Shown: one piece after another, positions 25,401 through 39,125 of the stretch | How the letters are laid out: each line of letters starts with the position of its first letter | Numbering within the stretch: the first letter of the stretch is position 1 | Source: Tetrahymena elliotti 4EA | Taxonomy: Eukaryota > Ciliophora > Oligohymenophorea > Hymenostomatida > Tetrahymenidae | Length of the DNA stretch: 64,000 bases | NCBI GenBank assembly: GCA_000231825.2 | Contig: JH720294.1 | Location: 1,998,662-2,062,661, forward strand | Direction of reading: 5' to 3' | Program-made: the position numbers and the translations under genes | The notes under the pieces: generated by a model | The model's input: the letters and a program-made list of their open reading frames with translations, nothing else | Databases searched by the model: none | What the model was told of the DNA's origin: nothing

Positions 25401-27720
25401 TAGTTTAACGACTATGATCATTTCTAAACTCAAGTTTGAAAATTTTTTATCTTCCATGAAAGAAAATTTTTTAGGTTCTAAAAATAATAAAATAACTCAA
25501 ATTTTCAATAAATTAGATGATAAATAAATAATTTTCATAATCTTAAACCTTTTTATTTAAACAAAATAAATAGCCAAGATATGTGTGTAAAGTGCATAGA
25601 CAATTGTAATTAGTGTTCAGATTCTTTGTCTTGTAATTAATGCTCAACAGGATTCTACAAGTTTGAAGATGGAACATGCAATATTTGTGATACAAAAAAT
25701 GGATATTTTATTTAGTAAAATTTTTTATTTTTCTATTCATTTTAAAATCATTTTATTTTTTAAGAAATAATAAATGTCTCCTCTGTATGGAAAATTGCCT
25801 TTAATGTACAGATAAAAATAGCTGTATTGTTTATTCAAATTGTGGATAGAGATTTAAATTTGATAAGTAATTAAAGAAATGTGTTTAATGCTTGTGGGAT
25901 CAATAAGAACTGGTGTGTGTTAATGAATGTCAAAAGAATTAATTTTACAACTAATCATAGTTGTTATGCAGCAAATGCTTTTATAATTAAGGAGTTTGTA
26001 TACAAAATTGTCCTTTAGGGTATTATAGTGATGAAAATGATTAGTGCTAAAAGTGTTCACCTGAATGTAAATAATGCTTTGGGCCTAAATCAAATTAGTG
26101 TAAATAATGCAATCAGCCATATATTTTGTTGGATAATAACACATGTTAAATGTGCTAAAGTGGAACATTTTTTGATGCAGTATCTAATAATTGTACTCAG
26201 TGTTACAATAAATGTCTTAATTGTTTTGGAAGTTTAGAAAATAATTGTACAGAATGTGCAAGTAATTATATTTTATCAAATGAAACAAAAGAATGTTTAA
26301 CGCAGGAAGAACTGAATAACTAAATAAATGAAAGCTTAAAATAAGAATTTTCGAATTGTAAAATTGAATTTAAAAAATTAAAATGAAAAATAAATCAATT
26401 AACAAATAGGTAATTAAATAGGAAATGATTGTTCATCCTTGTTCTCATTTTGCATATCCATTTCTAAGATTTGTTTAGGAATGTTTGTTACAACAACTGT
26501 TTTGGCAGCTTTTATTTTTTGTTTGAATTAAGACACATTTTTGATTTGGTATTACACTCAAATGTTTTAAATGATTGGAAATCTCTCTTTGGATAAAAAC
26601 ATGAATATCCTTTGGATGAATATTGGTTTTTTAAAGAACTAAAGTGTTTATAATTTCTACAACCTAATAACTTAGAGTTACTTTTAAGATAAAAGTTAAG
26701 TTTTGATTGATTTTAATTTATTTAGCATTGGCTTTAATGTGTAGAATTAGTACTAGAACTTCATTTAGAATTGTTTTTATTAGTTAATAGCTTTATTTCT
26801 TGTTTTTCTTTTGATGTTTTTCTGCTATTTAATGAAAAACTAATTAGGAATTCTAAACAGACTCCACTAATACTTGACATTAAATGGATTAATTAGATAC
26901 TTTATGCTGTCATCTAACTTAATAATAATCTACAGTCTTTAGATAGTTAAACAAAAAAATTATTTGGAAAGTGGTAATATATATATCATGGCAATATTTG
27001 GCTCAATCTACTTTTCGCTTCAAATATTCTGCTTCTATGTAATTAAATACTAAATGTCAAGCTCATTTTCAGATAAAATAAATGTCATTTAAAATAATAT
27101 CCATCAAAACAAATGTTTTTGTAGACTATTTTGGATTTTTTTTGAACTTAGAAAAATAATTTGTCTTGTTTGTTTGATTATTTTTAATCAATTTTAGTAC
27201 AAAGGATTTGTTATTGCTTCTGTTAGCCTGCTTTTTTATTTGTACATATACTTAATAAAACCATTACAAGCTACCATAGATTTTATATCAATTAGTTTCT
27301 TAGAATTTAGTTGCATAAGTCTATTTATTATTTATAACTTAATATCTGGCAGAGACGCACTTAATATTGAAGTTAAAATAGCCCTTTACTTATCAATAAG
27401 TAATTTTTTTTCTAAAATTTAATTCAAAAAAATAATTATTTTTAATTTTAAAAAATGAATAAACAGCCTTTATAATTATAACATTTGCAGTCAACATATT
27501 TCTAATTTTACTCTTATTTTAGAAAATATACTTGTTTCTTTCAGGATACATGCTTTAAAAAAATAGATAATCCATTCAAAAATCAAACAAATTATCAGTA
27601 ATACAACAATTTACTCTTCCTAATTCCAACAAAGATTTAGAAATTGTGCTAGCTAACATTTCTATGAATTCTTCAACATTAAATACTAAAAAATACACTG
27701 CAAAAAAATAAATTAAATGA
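22472..27720 (+). CDS. Cys-rich multi-pass membrane protein, paralogue D (complete, 15 exons)
   Basis: Exons: 22472-22594, 22651-22800, 22858-23013, 23074-23289, 23625-23768, 23834-23968, 24028-24168, 24221-24462, 24515-24919, 24977-25117, 25221-25361, 25574-25714, 25765-26357, 26410-27399, 27467-27720; 3,972 bp = 1,323 residues plus TGA 27718-27720. A signal peptide (MQKHIFPKTIQIF...) leads an ectodomain to about residue 355. Furin-like Cys repeats run to about 909, then the shared multi-helix domain and a Ser/Thr/Asn-rich tail. Three consecutive exons are all exactly 141 bp and encode near-copies (pattern CxxCxxNCDxC...GFY...DGSCNxCD), a clear exon triplication. Intron 4 (23290-23624, 335 bp) is several times longer than the others. 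The function is unknown; the family suggests a surface protein. Confidence 0.88.
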
Positions 27721-27952
27721 AAACATTAGAACATTAAATTTATTTTAGTGCTTCAGTTATCTTGATATTTATTTTAATTAAATTATTTATTTATATGGTT
27801 CTTAAAAATTTAATTTATATTCAATATTTCTGAAAATAAAATTTTTATGTTAATGTAATTAATCTAGTATTTAAAAATCAAATTTTATAAAATATTTTAC
27901 CAACATACATCTTATTTAATTTATTGTAACAAATTAAAAAAAATAATTTTAG

Positions 27953-30379
27953 AGGCACTTGTTAATGCAATTTAGGGTATTTTCTTGATGAAAAAAAGAA
28001 CTAATGCTAAAAATCCATAGAAAATTGCTATAAATGTAGTGATAAAATTTCTTGTGATAAATGCAATCAAAGCTATTTTAAGAGTTATAATGGATGATAC
28101 AATTTGGATTGTCCAGCTACATTTTTAAAAAATGAAAAGGAAAAGGAATGTTTTTGTGATCAAAATGGTGAGCCTATTAACAACAGTTCTGAATAGTAAA
28201 ATTTGTTTAGCTTTTAGGCATTTATTTAATTTAAATTTTAAGTTCTTGTGAGTGCAAATCTGGATTCTTTATAAAAGAGGGGAAATGAGAAAAATGTAGT
28301 AAGTTTTGTTCAATTTGCTAAAACTCTTCTACTTGCTTGGAATGTGCAAAAGGATATCTTCAATTTCAAGATGGTTCATGTAAAATTTGTGATACAACCA
28401 AAGGATATTTCATAAGGTAATTTAATTGTAAAAGAAATAACCTTAACAAAAATAAATACAGAGATAATAGGTGCATGAAATGAAATGTAAGGCTGGATGT
28501 ATTTTATGTATAGATGAAATTACTTGTGTTGATGGAATTTAATGTGATGGAAAATAAAGATAAATTTTTGATATTAATCAAAAAAAATGTTTCTAATGTT
28601 TATGGAATAAACAAAAGAATAAATGTGTTGATAAATATGGGAAGAATTAAAAATATTTAAAGGAATAAATGATTTGTACTTAATGTTTTTATTAAAAAAA
28701 TAATGAATGTCTTTTATAATATCCATCTAAGCATTTTGCAAATAAGTAAAATCAGTGCCTTCCTTGCCACTCATCTTGCTCTGAATGCTAAGGACTTAAT
28801 CCTAACCAATGCTCTAAATGTACAAGTCCATAATTACTATAAGATGATAAAACTTGCTCTTAATGTGAGCCAAGAAAATATTTTGATAGCTAAAAATAAG
28901 AATGCCTTAAATGCTACAGCTCATGCGAAACTTGTGATGGTCCAACTCAAAAAGATTGCTTGACTTGCGCTGGATCTCTAATTTACTCCGAGCAAGCAAA
29001 GTAATGTGTAAGAATAGAGGAAAATTCAAAATATAGCAAGAAAAATAAAAATTGTAGCATTTTGAATGTAAATTTGAAATTTTATTTTTCTAAAATTATT
29101 TATTTTGAAATAATATGATAGGTGAAACATCTGGTTTAGACGTTTAGACTGTGAAAATATTTTAGATTCTAATTAAATACTTTTGAAAATAGAATATGGA
29201 TTGATAATTATCAATTGGATATTCATGTTGATATTTTTAATTGTAAGTAAAAATAAGACATTAGTTTGTTTCTACTATATTTAGATACAATAGATGCTTG
29301 GGAATCTTTCTTTTTTAGAATAAGCTAATTTAATGAGATGGATGTGGGCTTTTTAAAGAATTTGTAGATTTATAATATATTTAATTTAATATCAAACAAT
29401 CCCTTTTAGAGTGAAGATGATTTTGCTAAAGATTTTAATAAACATAAGAATTTCATCTAAAACACTTTTTACCATTTTGTCTATCTTATTCATAATAATA
29501 CTATTTACCTTACTGTTAAGAAACAAATAAAAAAATTCAAAGAGACTATTTGAGTATATGAACATCAATGGGATTATAAGATTCTTTATGATATCCTCAA
29601 ATTCATTAATGATTTATTATCTTTTGTATTTTTCAAATATAATGAGTTAAAAGTAAGCTTGAGTATTTTTTAAATCCTCTTCTTTTTGGTTGTTTACTTA
29701 GCAATTAATTTGAGTTTTATTTATATTACTATATTTAGTAAGAATGAAGCTTTAATTAAAAGAATAGATGTCTTTCTCAGTTGCTTAAAAGATAATAAAA
29801 AAAATTAGTAGCTCTTTTGGGTATTATTTGAAACGAGAGAGATAGTAACCATAGCTTGTATTGTGCTTTTTTAGAACTGTATTATTGGAGGTATTTTGGT
29901 AATAGTAGCATCTTTCTTATTTATAGTCTATTTATTTGCAACTAGACCTATTCTTGATAATTAAGACTAGCAATTAATCTTTTTGAATGAATTTATTTTA
30001 GTAATTGTTTTCATATTATCGTTTTTAGTTACTAATAGACAATGAATAAGCTTAAATACCTAAATTTCTACTTACTTATCAATAGGTAACATTTTTTTAT
30101 TTCTTTTAAAAATTCACTAGAATTATTTTATAAATAGCTATGATACTTTTCATAATTCTTCAGATGGTTATAACAAACATTAATATATTTATTCGCATAA
30201 CAACATAAGCACTACAGTATTTCAGGAATAGAAATTAACTTTCATCAGAAACCAAAAAGAATAATTTTGCTATGTTAGAATTTCAACAATTTAATTCTAT
30301 TACTGATATAGAAACAATCCTCAACAAATCATTGAATCAAAAAAATATAAAATGGAAAAAAGTCAATATAAATTTTTGA
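27953..30379 (+). pseudogene. Paralogue E, 5'-truncated and broken Cys-rich membrane protein gene
   Basis: It starts 230 bp after gene D, directly in the Cys-repeat region, with no signal peptide or ectodomain exons. Recognisable repeats are broken by in-frame TGA at 28095-28097, 28286-28288 (expected Cys, GK*EKC) and 28481-28483 (CMK*N), with a one-base shift just after. The membrane domain is broken by frame changes near 29170-29340 and at about 29545. There is another TGA at 30043-30045 where paralogues have Trp (NR-x-W). Splice sites at the usual places are still readable, including the conserved intron before the membrane domain. The last exon reads through to TGA 30377-30379. The intact paralogues never use TGA internally, so this is decay and not an annotation-frame problem. 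Confidence 0.85.
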
Positions 30380-32372
30380 AATGAGCAACGAATAAAAAAA
30401 AGCTATTTTGCTAATTTCAAAAAATAATAAAAGATTTAGCTTTTCATTCAAGTTTAATTGATTTGTTAATAAAAAAAACTCATGATTAATATTACTAACT
30501 TTAATAAATTTACTTCTAATAATATGTGAGTAAAGTACTATACTTATTATTCATGTATATTTATCTGTGTATTTATTCTTTCATTAAAAATTTGGTAAAG
30601 TCTTAATAAATATCTATTAAATCACCCTTTTATTATATCAATCTCGGTCAGAAATGTAATGTGAATTAATCTTAAATTATTTTTAATTCAGTTTAATAAA
30701 AGATATAAAATAAATGTATATATTTTTGGATTATTTTTCTTCAGAATATATTAGCAGTAAACCACCAACATATACTGATTATGCTGTAAATGCTGATTTT
30801 ATTTTTTATTGTAAAGAAAGAGCTTTAATTAATTATGGTATTCTCGCATAATTTAGGATTCTTAGAGTATTTCAATTTTTTTTATTTGATGTAGTTAGTC
30901 ATCTATAAATATTTGGGTAAATTACACTACAAAAGTGTAAGAGGGGACTTGATAAAAAAATATTTAATTCATTATTTAAATAGTAAAAAATGAAAATGAA
31001 GAGAATTTGTTTGTAAGCTATGGATACTAATTAAATTGATTGTATAAATTTTATTTATGGTTGAGAAAGAAAAAGAAAAGAAATTTGATGTATCTTAAAT
31101 GTGTAAATAATTATAAAAGATTTGTTTTAACAAGATAGGTAATTTATAAATTCTTATTCATGTATTTGATTGTTTGCGGAGTATACGAATTAATTATAGA
31201 TGCATCAAAAGCGCAAATTCATTTTAAATTGAAAGTAAAGAAAAATACTAAGAAAATAAATAAAAATTGCAACTTGAATAATTGCATAGATAAATTATTA
31301 ATTAATTAGGATAAAATACTAATTTAAATTCAGTAATCTAAAAAATTAGATTACTTTGCATTACCCTTGTATTCTTTTAAATTATTTCTCTTCAAATCAA
31401 CTTTTGATTTTTTAGCTTACATATTTCCAAATTATTAGATTTTAGATGCTCTTTTTATAGTAAATCATTCAAAGAAGGCCAAATATAAATTAAGGAAAGA
31501 GTAAGCTTTATCTCTTGTTTTTTATTGATTTTTTTGGTTATTTTAAATTTAAAATAGCTTTTATAAATCCAAAGAAAATAAAGGTTTTAGTTACAATTAT
31601 TTTTTATAACTAAGAAACCAAGAGTTTTTATTGAGCTCTGCTAGATTGCTTGAACAGGTTTTAAATATGATCAAGATTTATGCACGATTTAATTTGTATA
31701 AATACAAAGTATCGATATCTAGGCCATTCAATTTATTTATTAAGTAATTAATTTATGGGAACAAAAATTGTTTGTGCAAATCAAACAAATCAAATCAATT
31801 TTTGGATTTGAAGAGATTTGCAGAAATCACAAATAGTTGATAATTCAATCAATCAAACTTAGATTCTATTTTTATAATTAATAATTTTTGATCTATCAAG
31901 AATAGCTTGATTTACAAATGTAAGTTAAATACATTATATTTTAAACAGAAAATAATGTAAAGTATATATCCTCGCTTTAGCAACAAAGATTATCTCAAAT
32001 TTCAAAAGCAACTCTGTATTTCCTCCATTTAGCTTATTTTACAGTAATTTTTACTTTTTAAATTGAAACGAATCTTTCAAAAATAATTTTTAGAGATTTT
32101 TGCATAATCAAATTTGAGAATAAAATTTGTCGAAAAGTAACTTACTTCTCCCAATAAAAGAAAAATTTCAAATACCGAATTTTACAAATTAAATAAAAAA
32201 CATTGAAATTTGATTTGCAATTTGCTATTTGATTTCCCTCTTTTTCTCTCTTCTGAGATAGAAAAAAGAATAGAGTAAATTAATTAATCATTCGGACATA
32301 CAGACAGACAGACTTGATTAATAAATTATTCAACAATAAAAAATTCAATTAATTTTCTTTTGGAAAGCAAAC
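30380..32372. other. Intergenic region between pseudogene E and gene F
   Basis: Mostly AT-rich. An open frame of 117 codons runs from ATG 30714 to TGA 31062-31064, and further TGA-free stretches follow to about 31530 in two frames. With one stop codon such lengths occur by chance and no family is recognised, so no gene is called. The promoter of gene F should lie in the last few hundred bases. Confidence 0.5.
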
Positions 32373-35300
32373 ATGAAGTAATAAATTTCATTCAAATATT
32401 TTCAGTTATTGTTGATTCAGATTTGTTACATCAGCTCTTCCTTGGCTATTCTTGATATTATCCCTGTTTAAATATCTAGTGATGTCTTCTACATCCAAGT
32501 AACTTGTTTCTCCATTTTATTTTGAAGTCATTTTTGTTTTGTTAGGAAAAATCAGCAGCTATCTATCAGAAAATTAATGATGTTTACAGGTGCTCACTTT
32601 TTAGTGATATGGGTGACATTACAGCCACATACTTACTTCCTTCATTTTTATAAATTAATAAATATTCTCATTATTTTATTGAGGTAACTTAATACTTAAA
32701 ATGGAGCTTAATTTTTTATTTATTTATTTCATTATGATATGTATTAGAATAATGTTTTATATATCTTTACAAATGGACAAAATGCTTACTAAATTATAGA
32801 TTTCACTATTATTGAAAGCGGTAATAGTAATTACTATTAGCAAATTTAATATCCAAAAAATATGAAATACTCTTGTTCAGCACAAAACATGTACATTTAC
32901 AAAGAAGTAAGCTACAAAAAAAATAAGTTTTTTTATGAATATTAAAATTTTCTTTTTTCCTAAAGGATAAGTTTTATTATGCTTGCTAGAGTACTTATAG
33001 CTATTTTGTTGTTTCTGATACATCTTTTTAAAATCTCTTTAAATCAAGTTCGTATTAAACAGTTGACTCTCTCCTTACTGAGAAAAATTTTTTGATTTAT
33101 AATGACAAATTATGCTATAATAAAAAATAATCATCAATAAACTTTTCTTCAGATGAAATGGTTAACATTGATGTAAATTTTAATGATTTATTAAATACAA
33201 AAATTTAATTATAATTTAAAAATCAGCTACAAAATAACATTTTCATTTTGAATTATAAATTGACTTTGCTTACTTTTAGTGGTTCTAGTACAACTGTTTC
33301 TAAAGCTGTTAACTTAGGCTATGCATCAGAAAATGTATTCATGTCAAGTATAATATATTTTGGCACAGTAACAAGTTTTTTTTATTTAAATAAATGAAAA
33401 AATTTATTTATTTTTAAAAAAAGATAAATGTTATCTTTACCTATGATTATAATTAATCAAAATTAAAATATTTCAATGCATAAACTTTGACCGAATTGAC
33501 CGCTCAAGGAGATTCAATTTAAATGTCAGATTACCTTTATATTATACAATTTGAAGTAACTTAAATATTACCAAATACAATTTAAATTAATGACTCTCAA
33601 TTTATTAATAAAAAAATAATTTTTTTTATTTTAATTTTAAATAAAAATATTATTGGAAATAATAATAGAATATTGTCTTTATAAAAACTACTCAGTATAT
33701 TCTTAGTTTGTAGTAGAATACAATCTTGGTTAAAAAAGTTAATTTTTCATATCCTAAAGCTTACTCACTAAATTATGCTAATTTAGAAAGATAGAATTTT
33801 AGAAAGGTAAATTATTTTATTGTTTTTTGCTTTTTTGGAAAAATTATTAGAAAAAATATTTATTTATTGATTAAAAAGTACTAATCTTATGAAGTAAAAT
33901 AAGGATCAAACAAATATATTATGAAGCTTTATGATATGTATTAATTTTGCTAGGAAGGATGTGAGGTTTGTCTAAACTAAACCTAATGCAGTAAATGTAT
34001 TTAGTCATACTTTTTAGATTATTCTTAAAACTGTGTTTTAACTTGTCCTAATACTTATTCCCCTGATTCTACTTTGAGAAAATGTGTTTGCTCAGGGGGT
34101 CAAATAGAAACACCTCAGTAATTATTCATTTATAAATTTTGTCATTTTTTTATTTTTAATAAATTTTTAGGAATAAATGTTAATGCCAAGATGGCTACTC
34201 TTTTTTAAATAATGTTTGTATGAAATGTCCAGATAATTGCTAGACTTGCACATCTTCTACTGTTTGTACTTTATGCAATAGCACTTATCTCCTTAATTTT
34301 AATAAACAATGTGTTAGTTAATGCCCTGATACGTACGAACCAGATTAGGCTCTACAAAAATGCATTTGTGGTGCAAACAAAACAGAAATAAAGTATGAAG
34401 AAAAAATCTATTTTTATCTTTAAAATGTTTTAAATAAAAATTTAGTAACTCTTGTGTTTGTAATGAAGGGTACCTTTTAGAAGGGGCAACTTGCAGTCAA
34501 TGTCCTTAAAATTGCAAAGTCTGCTTATCTACTAGTTAATGTACAACTTGTTTTTCTAATTACTATCTAGATTATAGCAAGTAATGTGGAAGTGAGTGTC
34601 CAGCAACATATTAAAAAGACATAACAGGAATTTGCTCATGCTAAGGAGGTTCATTTGAAAATTCATTGTAAAAATTAGAAATATTTTTTTGAATATTAAA
34701 ATATAGAAAATTATTTTTATATTAAAAAATAAGACATAAGTGTGTTTGTCAAGATGCTTAAGTATTAGAAAATGGAGTTTGTGTTAGCTGTCCTCCTGAT
34801 TGTCTTGAGTGCTATAGTTCAACTATGTGTACTAAATGCTCAGCTTCAAAACTTTTAAGTTTTGAAAACAAATGCATAGATGTTTGTTAAGATACTTTTC
34901 TTACTGACTTAGTCAATTAAAAATGCTACTGTCCATAGAACCAATCAGTTAACATTAAGTAATTGTTTTATTTAAATTATTGTTGAAAAAAATATTTGTA
35001 TTTTGCTATTAATGTTAAGTGGGAAATGCGATTGTAGTGAAGGTTTTTACAGAAATAGCACTACAAACAATTGTGAAGCCTGTCCTCTTAATTGCAGTTC
35101 CTGTAGTAGTAATACCAGCTGTTCAAAATGTCTCCAAGGCTACTACTTTAACTATTCGCAAGAATGTGTTTCTAAATGCCCTGATACATATCATATTGAC
35201 TCAGCTTAATAAAGATGTGTATGTGGTGAAGGTCAAATAGAAAATAAGTAATTTTAAAAATTTTTTATTGAATGAGAAATCAGAAAAAATTTAATTTAAT

Positions 35301-38300
35301 TAGCAACTCATGTTCATGTCCTGATAAATAGGTCTATGAAAATAATAAATGTGTTGATTGTAATTCTAATTGTGCCCAATGTATATCCTCAACTTAATGC
35401 TCTAAATGTGAGATATCTTATGTATTAGTTAATAATCAAACATGCGAATCTTAATGCCCAAATAATACATATGAGGTGAAGGATTAAGTTTGTGTTTGTG
35501 GTGAGAATAAGGAAGAAAAAAAGTATTTATTTATTATTTTATTGATTTTTTTCCCCAATTATTAAACGAATTTAATGAATTATTTTAGTCAACATTGTGT
35601 ATGCAAAAAAGGTTTTTTTGATAGTAATAATGATGGTAACTGTTAAAGCTGTATTGCTTCTTGTGATGTTTGCTAAAACTCAAGTGAATGTTAACAATGC
35701 TCAGCCAAAACATATTTAAATTTTTAAAATCAATGTGGAAGTGATTGTCCTCCAAGTTTCATTAAAGATGAGCAGAATTTAAAGTGTGTTTGCCCTAACA
35801 ATTTCCGACTATAATAGTAAGATAGCAAATAAATATTTAAATTAATTTATTTTATTTAATAATAGTAACTAGTGTTTATGTGATACAGGTTACTCCGAAG
35901 TAGGGGGAGTATGCATCAAATGTCCATAGAATTGTAATTCTTGTTCTTCAGAATAAACCTGCACTAAGTGTTTTGCTGGTTAATTTTTAGATTATAATAG
36001 TACTTGTTCTACTGATTGCCCATAAACTTATGTTAAAGAATCAAATATATTAGAGTGTGTATGTGGGGTAGGTTAAACAGAAAATAAAATTAAGTAATTC
36101 ATTTCATTTTACTTTTTACAGAAAAAATAAAATTGAAAACCATTTAAAAAATATCATTTAGACATGAGTGTGTTTGCAGTGACGGATATTTTCCAAATTC
36201 ATCAGATGGAACATGTGAGTAATGTATACCTAACTGCTCATAATGCTCAAATTCAGCTGAATGCCAGAAATGCAGTGATAATAATTTTTTAGATTTACAA
36301 AATAAGTGTGTTTCAGAATGTCCTGCAACATTTGTTAAAGATCTTCAAAATTTTACTTGCGTTTGTTCTTAAAATTCAACCTTGAAGAAGTATTTCATTT
36401 TTTTACATTTTATTTGTTTCTTTGAATTAATAATTTATTTTTAATTCATTAAAGTGGTATTTGCGAATGCGATTAAGGGTATATAATGTAATCAAACAAT
36501 ACATGCAAGGTTCAATGTTCTGATTTTTGTGAAAGTTGCACTTTTGTTGGTGAATGTGATGTATGCCAATAAGGATATTTTTTAAATTTTGATTTAACTT
36601 GTGTTTTAAAATGTCCTCCTTCTTTTATTTAGAATGAATAAACAAAATAATGTGAATGTGATTCTTTGGCTGAGTTAATCAATGTTTCTTAATTGTAATC
36701 ATTAGATCAATTTTTATTAGAATTCATATATTTTTTTTTAGTGAAAAGAAATGTGTTTGTCCAACTGATCGAATTTACCAGGATGGAAATAAATGTTTGA
36801 GCTGCATAAAAGATTGTAAGAAATGCACTAGTGGAAGTGTTTGTGATAAATGTGTAGAGGGTGTTTATAAATATAACGATGGGACATGTGGGCCATGTGA
36901 TACTAAGAAAGGATATTTTATTAAGTAATTTCCTTATTTTATGAATTATTAATATTTAAAACTTATTATAGAAGTATAGATGAATGCGGATCATGCAAGC
37001 GTCAATGTCTAGAATGTTCAGACGAGCTTACATGTAATGTAGACCTAGTTTGTAACTATGATGAAAAATATGATCCAATAAAAAAGGAGTGTATCAGATG
37101 CATTTATGATTTAGATAATTAAAAATGTGTGGACTAATGCTCAGATAAACAATTTTACTAGTAAGATAAAATGTTATGCAGTTAATGCTTCTACTTAGAT
37201 AAGTAATGTGTATAAATCTGTCCAGCAACTAAATATTATGTTGGAGATTAGAATACTTGTATTAAATGCTATGATCAATGCTTGAAATGTAAAGGCTAAG
37301 CAGAAAATGAATGCACTGAGTGTGAAAATCCACTTTAGCTTTAAAAGAATGGATAATGCTTAAGATGCCCTGAAAAAGAATTCTTTAATCAATAAATTAA
37401 AAAATGTGAATCATGTGATTAAAATTGTAAAATTTGTTCAGGACAAACAAAATATGATTGCACTAAGTGCGAATATAATTTTAAACCATCCATTTTATAT
37501 GATGGTAAGTGTGTAAATGATATCCAATTGAAAAATGAAATAGAATATAAACATAAAGTTACCTATTCTGAATGTAAATCAAATTCATTTATTTTTTTTT
37601 CAGCTATCTCTATTTTTCTACGAGCAAATGATATTTATTCTATTATACTAAATATCAAAAAACTCCATAAATTAAAATGTTTACTTAATAACAAGAACCA
37701 ATCAAATTACAAAAAAAATAAAATACTACAATAAAAAATAATAATTAAAAATGCAATATTGATCTTTATTAGATAAAACAATAAAAATGAAAATTGAAAT
37801 TAATAGAAAAACATTGAATTTATTCTAAAAATATTTTATAAAATAAAAGGCTAAGGAAGTGAGGAAGAATGTAAAAACTAATATCACATGTCTGAAGAGA
37901 TGGCTATTATATCTTTTGGAGTGAATGTGGGAAGCTTGATTCTTTTAGGAGTTAGTTTATTCTTTTGCCCTGTAATAAACTCTATTAGTTGGTATTACAT
38001 ATAAATTTAGTAACTTTTAGGGAATAACGCATATTTTAAGAAGGCAAATATTTACTATATGAATATTGGATACTTAAAAAATCACTAAATTTATAATGTA
38101 TTTAACTTGATTAGCTTTAACTCTCTCCAAAATGATGAGGATTTACTAATAAATCTGAATATGTATAACTTTTCTTTGAAGCTTTCAAATTTATACCAAC
38201 ATTTTCTTTAGAACTTTTTTTACTAGTTTGTTAGCTTTTCTTTACTCCTTTGCTTCATACTTATATTCTACTTATTAAAGAATAAATTTCTTTTAGCTTA

Positions 38301-39125
38301 TAAAATTAACGACTACATTAATTTGAATATGCTCATTAGATACTTCATGATTGCTGTAAATTATTTAACGGTGGCATCTCTTTTCGTTTTTAAGTATGAT
38401 GTCTCTATACAAAAAGGAAATATTGCCTTCATATTGGTTCTTCTTCTTTTTTATGCGGCTTTGTAAATATTCTCAATTTTTATTTTGAGCTGCAGAAAAA
38501 CTCTTCCAATAGTCAGTACAGTAAGAGTGTATTAGTCAGGAATACATTAGGAAAAAAGAACCTAATAATTTTTTTGGCAAGTATTTGAATTTAGAAAAAT
38601 TGCTTGTATTTTAATATAGATACTTTACATTAATAACAAAGGAAATGGTTTCATAGTTCTTTCTACATTTATGATATTTACAATCTATCTTCTAGTAACT
38701 ACTCCTTTTATACATAAAATTTGCTAAATTTCAGCTATCTTTACTGAAGTTATGGCTATGCTTCTGTTAATTTTATTTGAGTTGATGACTAATAGAGAAG
38801 AGTATAACATAAATATTTCTACAGCACAGTCTATAGCAATAAGTAACAATTTTTAATTTAAATTACTTAATTTTAATTAATTGTCTTTAATATAATAGCA
38901 TATATAGCTCTCTCTTTTATTTTGAATATATATTACATAGTCCTTGGCATAATTTATCTCTTAAAATATTTGAAAGAATTAAAATAAAAAAGAAGACCAA
39001 AATTAAGTACTGATCTATAAGAATCTAATAGAGAGTCCTAAGCCCAAATCAGCAATAGCTTAGAAATGAGCAATATAAAAAAATCACTAGTTAGAGTTAG
39101 TTGGAAAAATGTAGAAAAATCATGA
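32373..39125 (+). CDS. Cys-rich multi-pass membrane protein, paralogue F (complete, 21 exons)
   Basis: Exons: 32373-32498, 32546-32683, 32748-32906, 32966-33172, 33227-33367, 33424-33555, 33669-33806, 33879-34117, 34171-34392, 34446-34667, 34734-34958, 35020-35247, 35304-35522, 35589-35816, 35866-36093, 36162-36389, 36455-36694, 36742-36924, 36972-37573, 37850-38842, 38899-39125; 5,325 bp = 1,774 residues plus TGA 39123-39125. Signal peptide MKQQISFKYFQLLLIQICYI; ectodomain to about 347; Cys repeats to about 1368; then the multi-helix domain. It is the longest paralogue because it has more Cys-repeat exons: ten between 34171 and 36694 are of 219-240 bp, all phase 2. Intron 37574-37849 (276 bp) is unusually long. 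The tail is Lys/Ser-rich. Membrane-domain motif WQVFEFRK at about 38576-38600. Confidence 0.9.

Noticed and set aside
30714..31064. 117-codon open frame starting MYIFLDYFSSEY, plus open stretches to about 31530
   Set aside because: With TGA as the only stop, open frames of this length are expected by chance. Two overlapping frames are equally open and no family or splice pattern supports either.
35003..35209. Start codon at 35003 for a small Cys-rich protein
   Set aside because: The frame is the true one, but it is an internal exon (35020-35247) of gene F; the ATG lies in the preceding intron.
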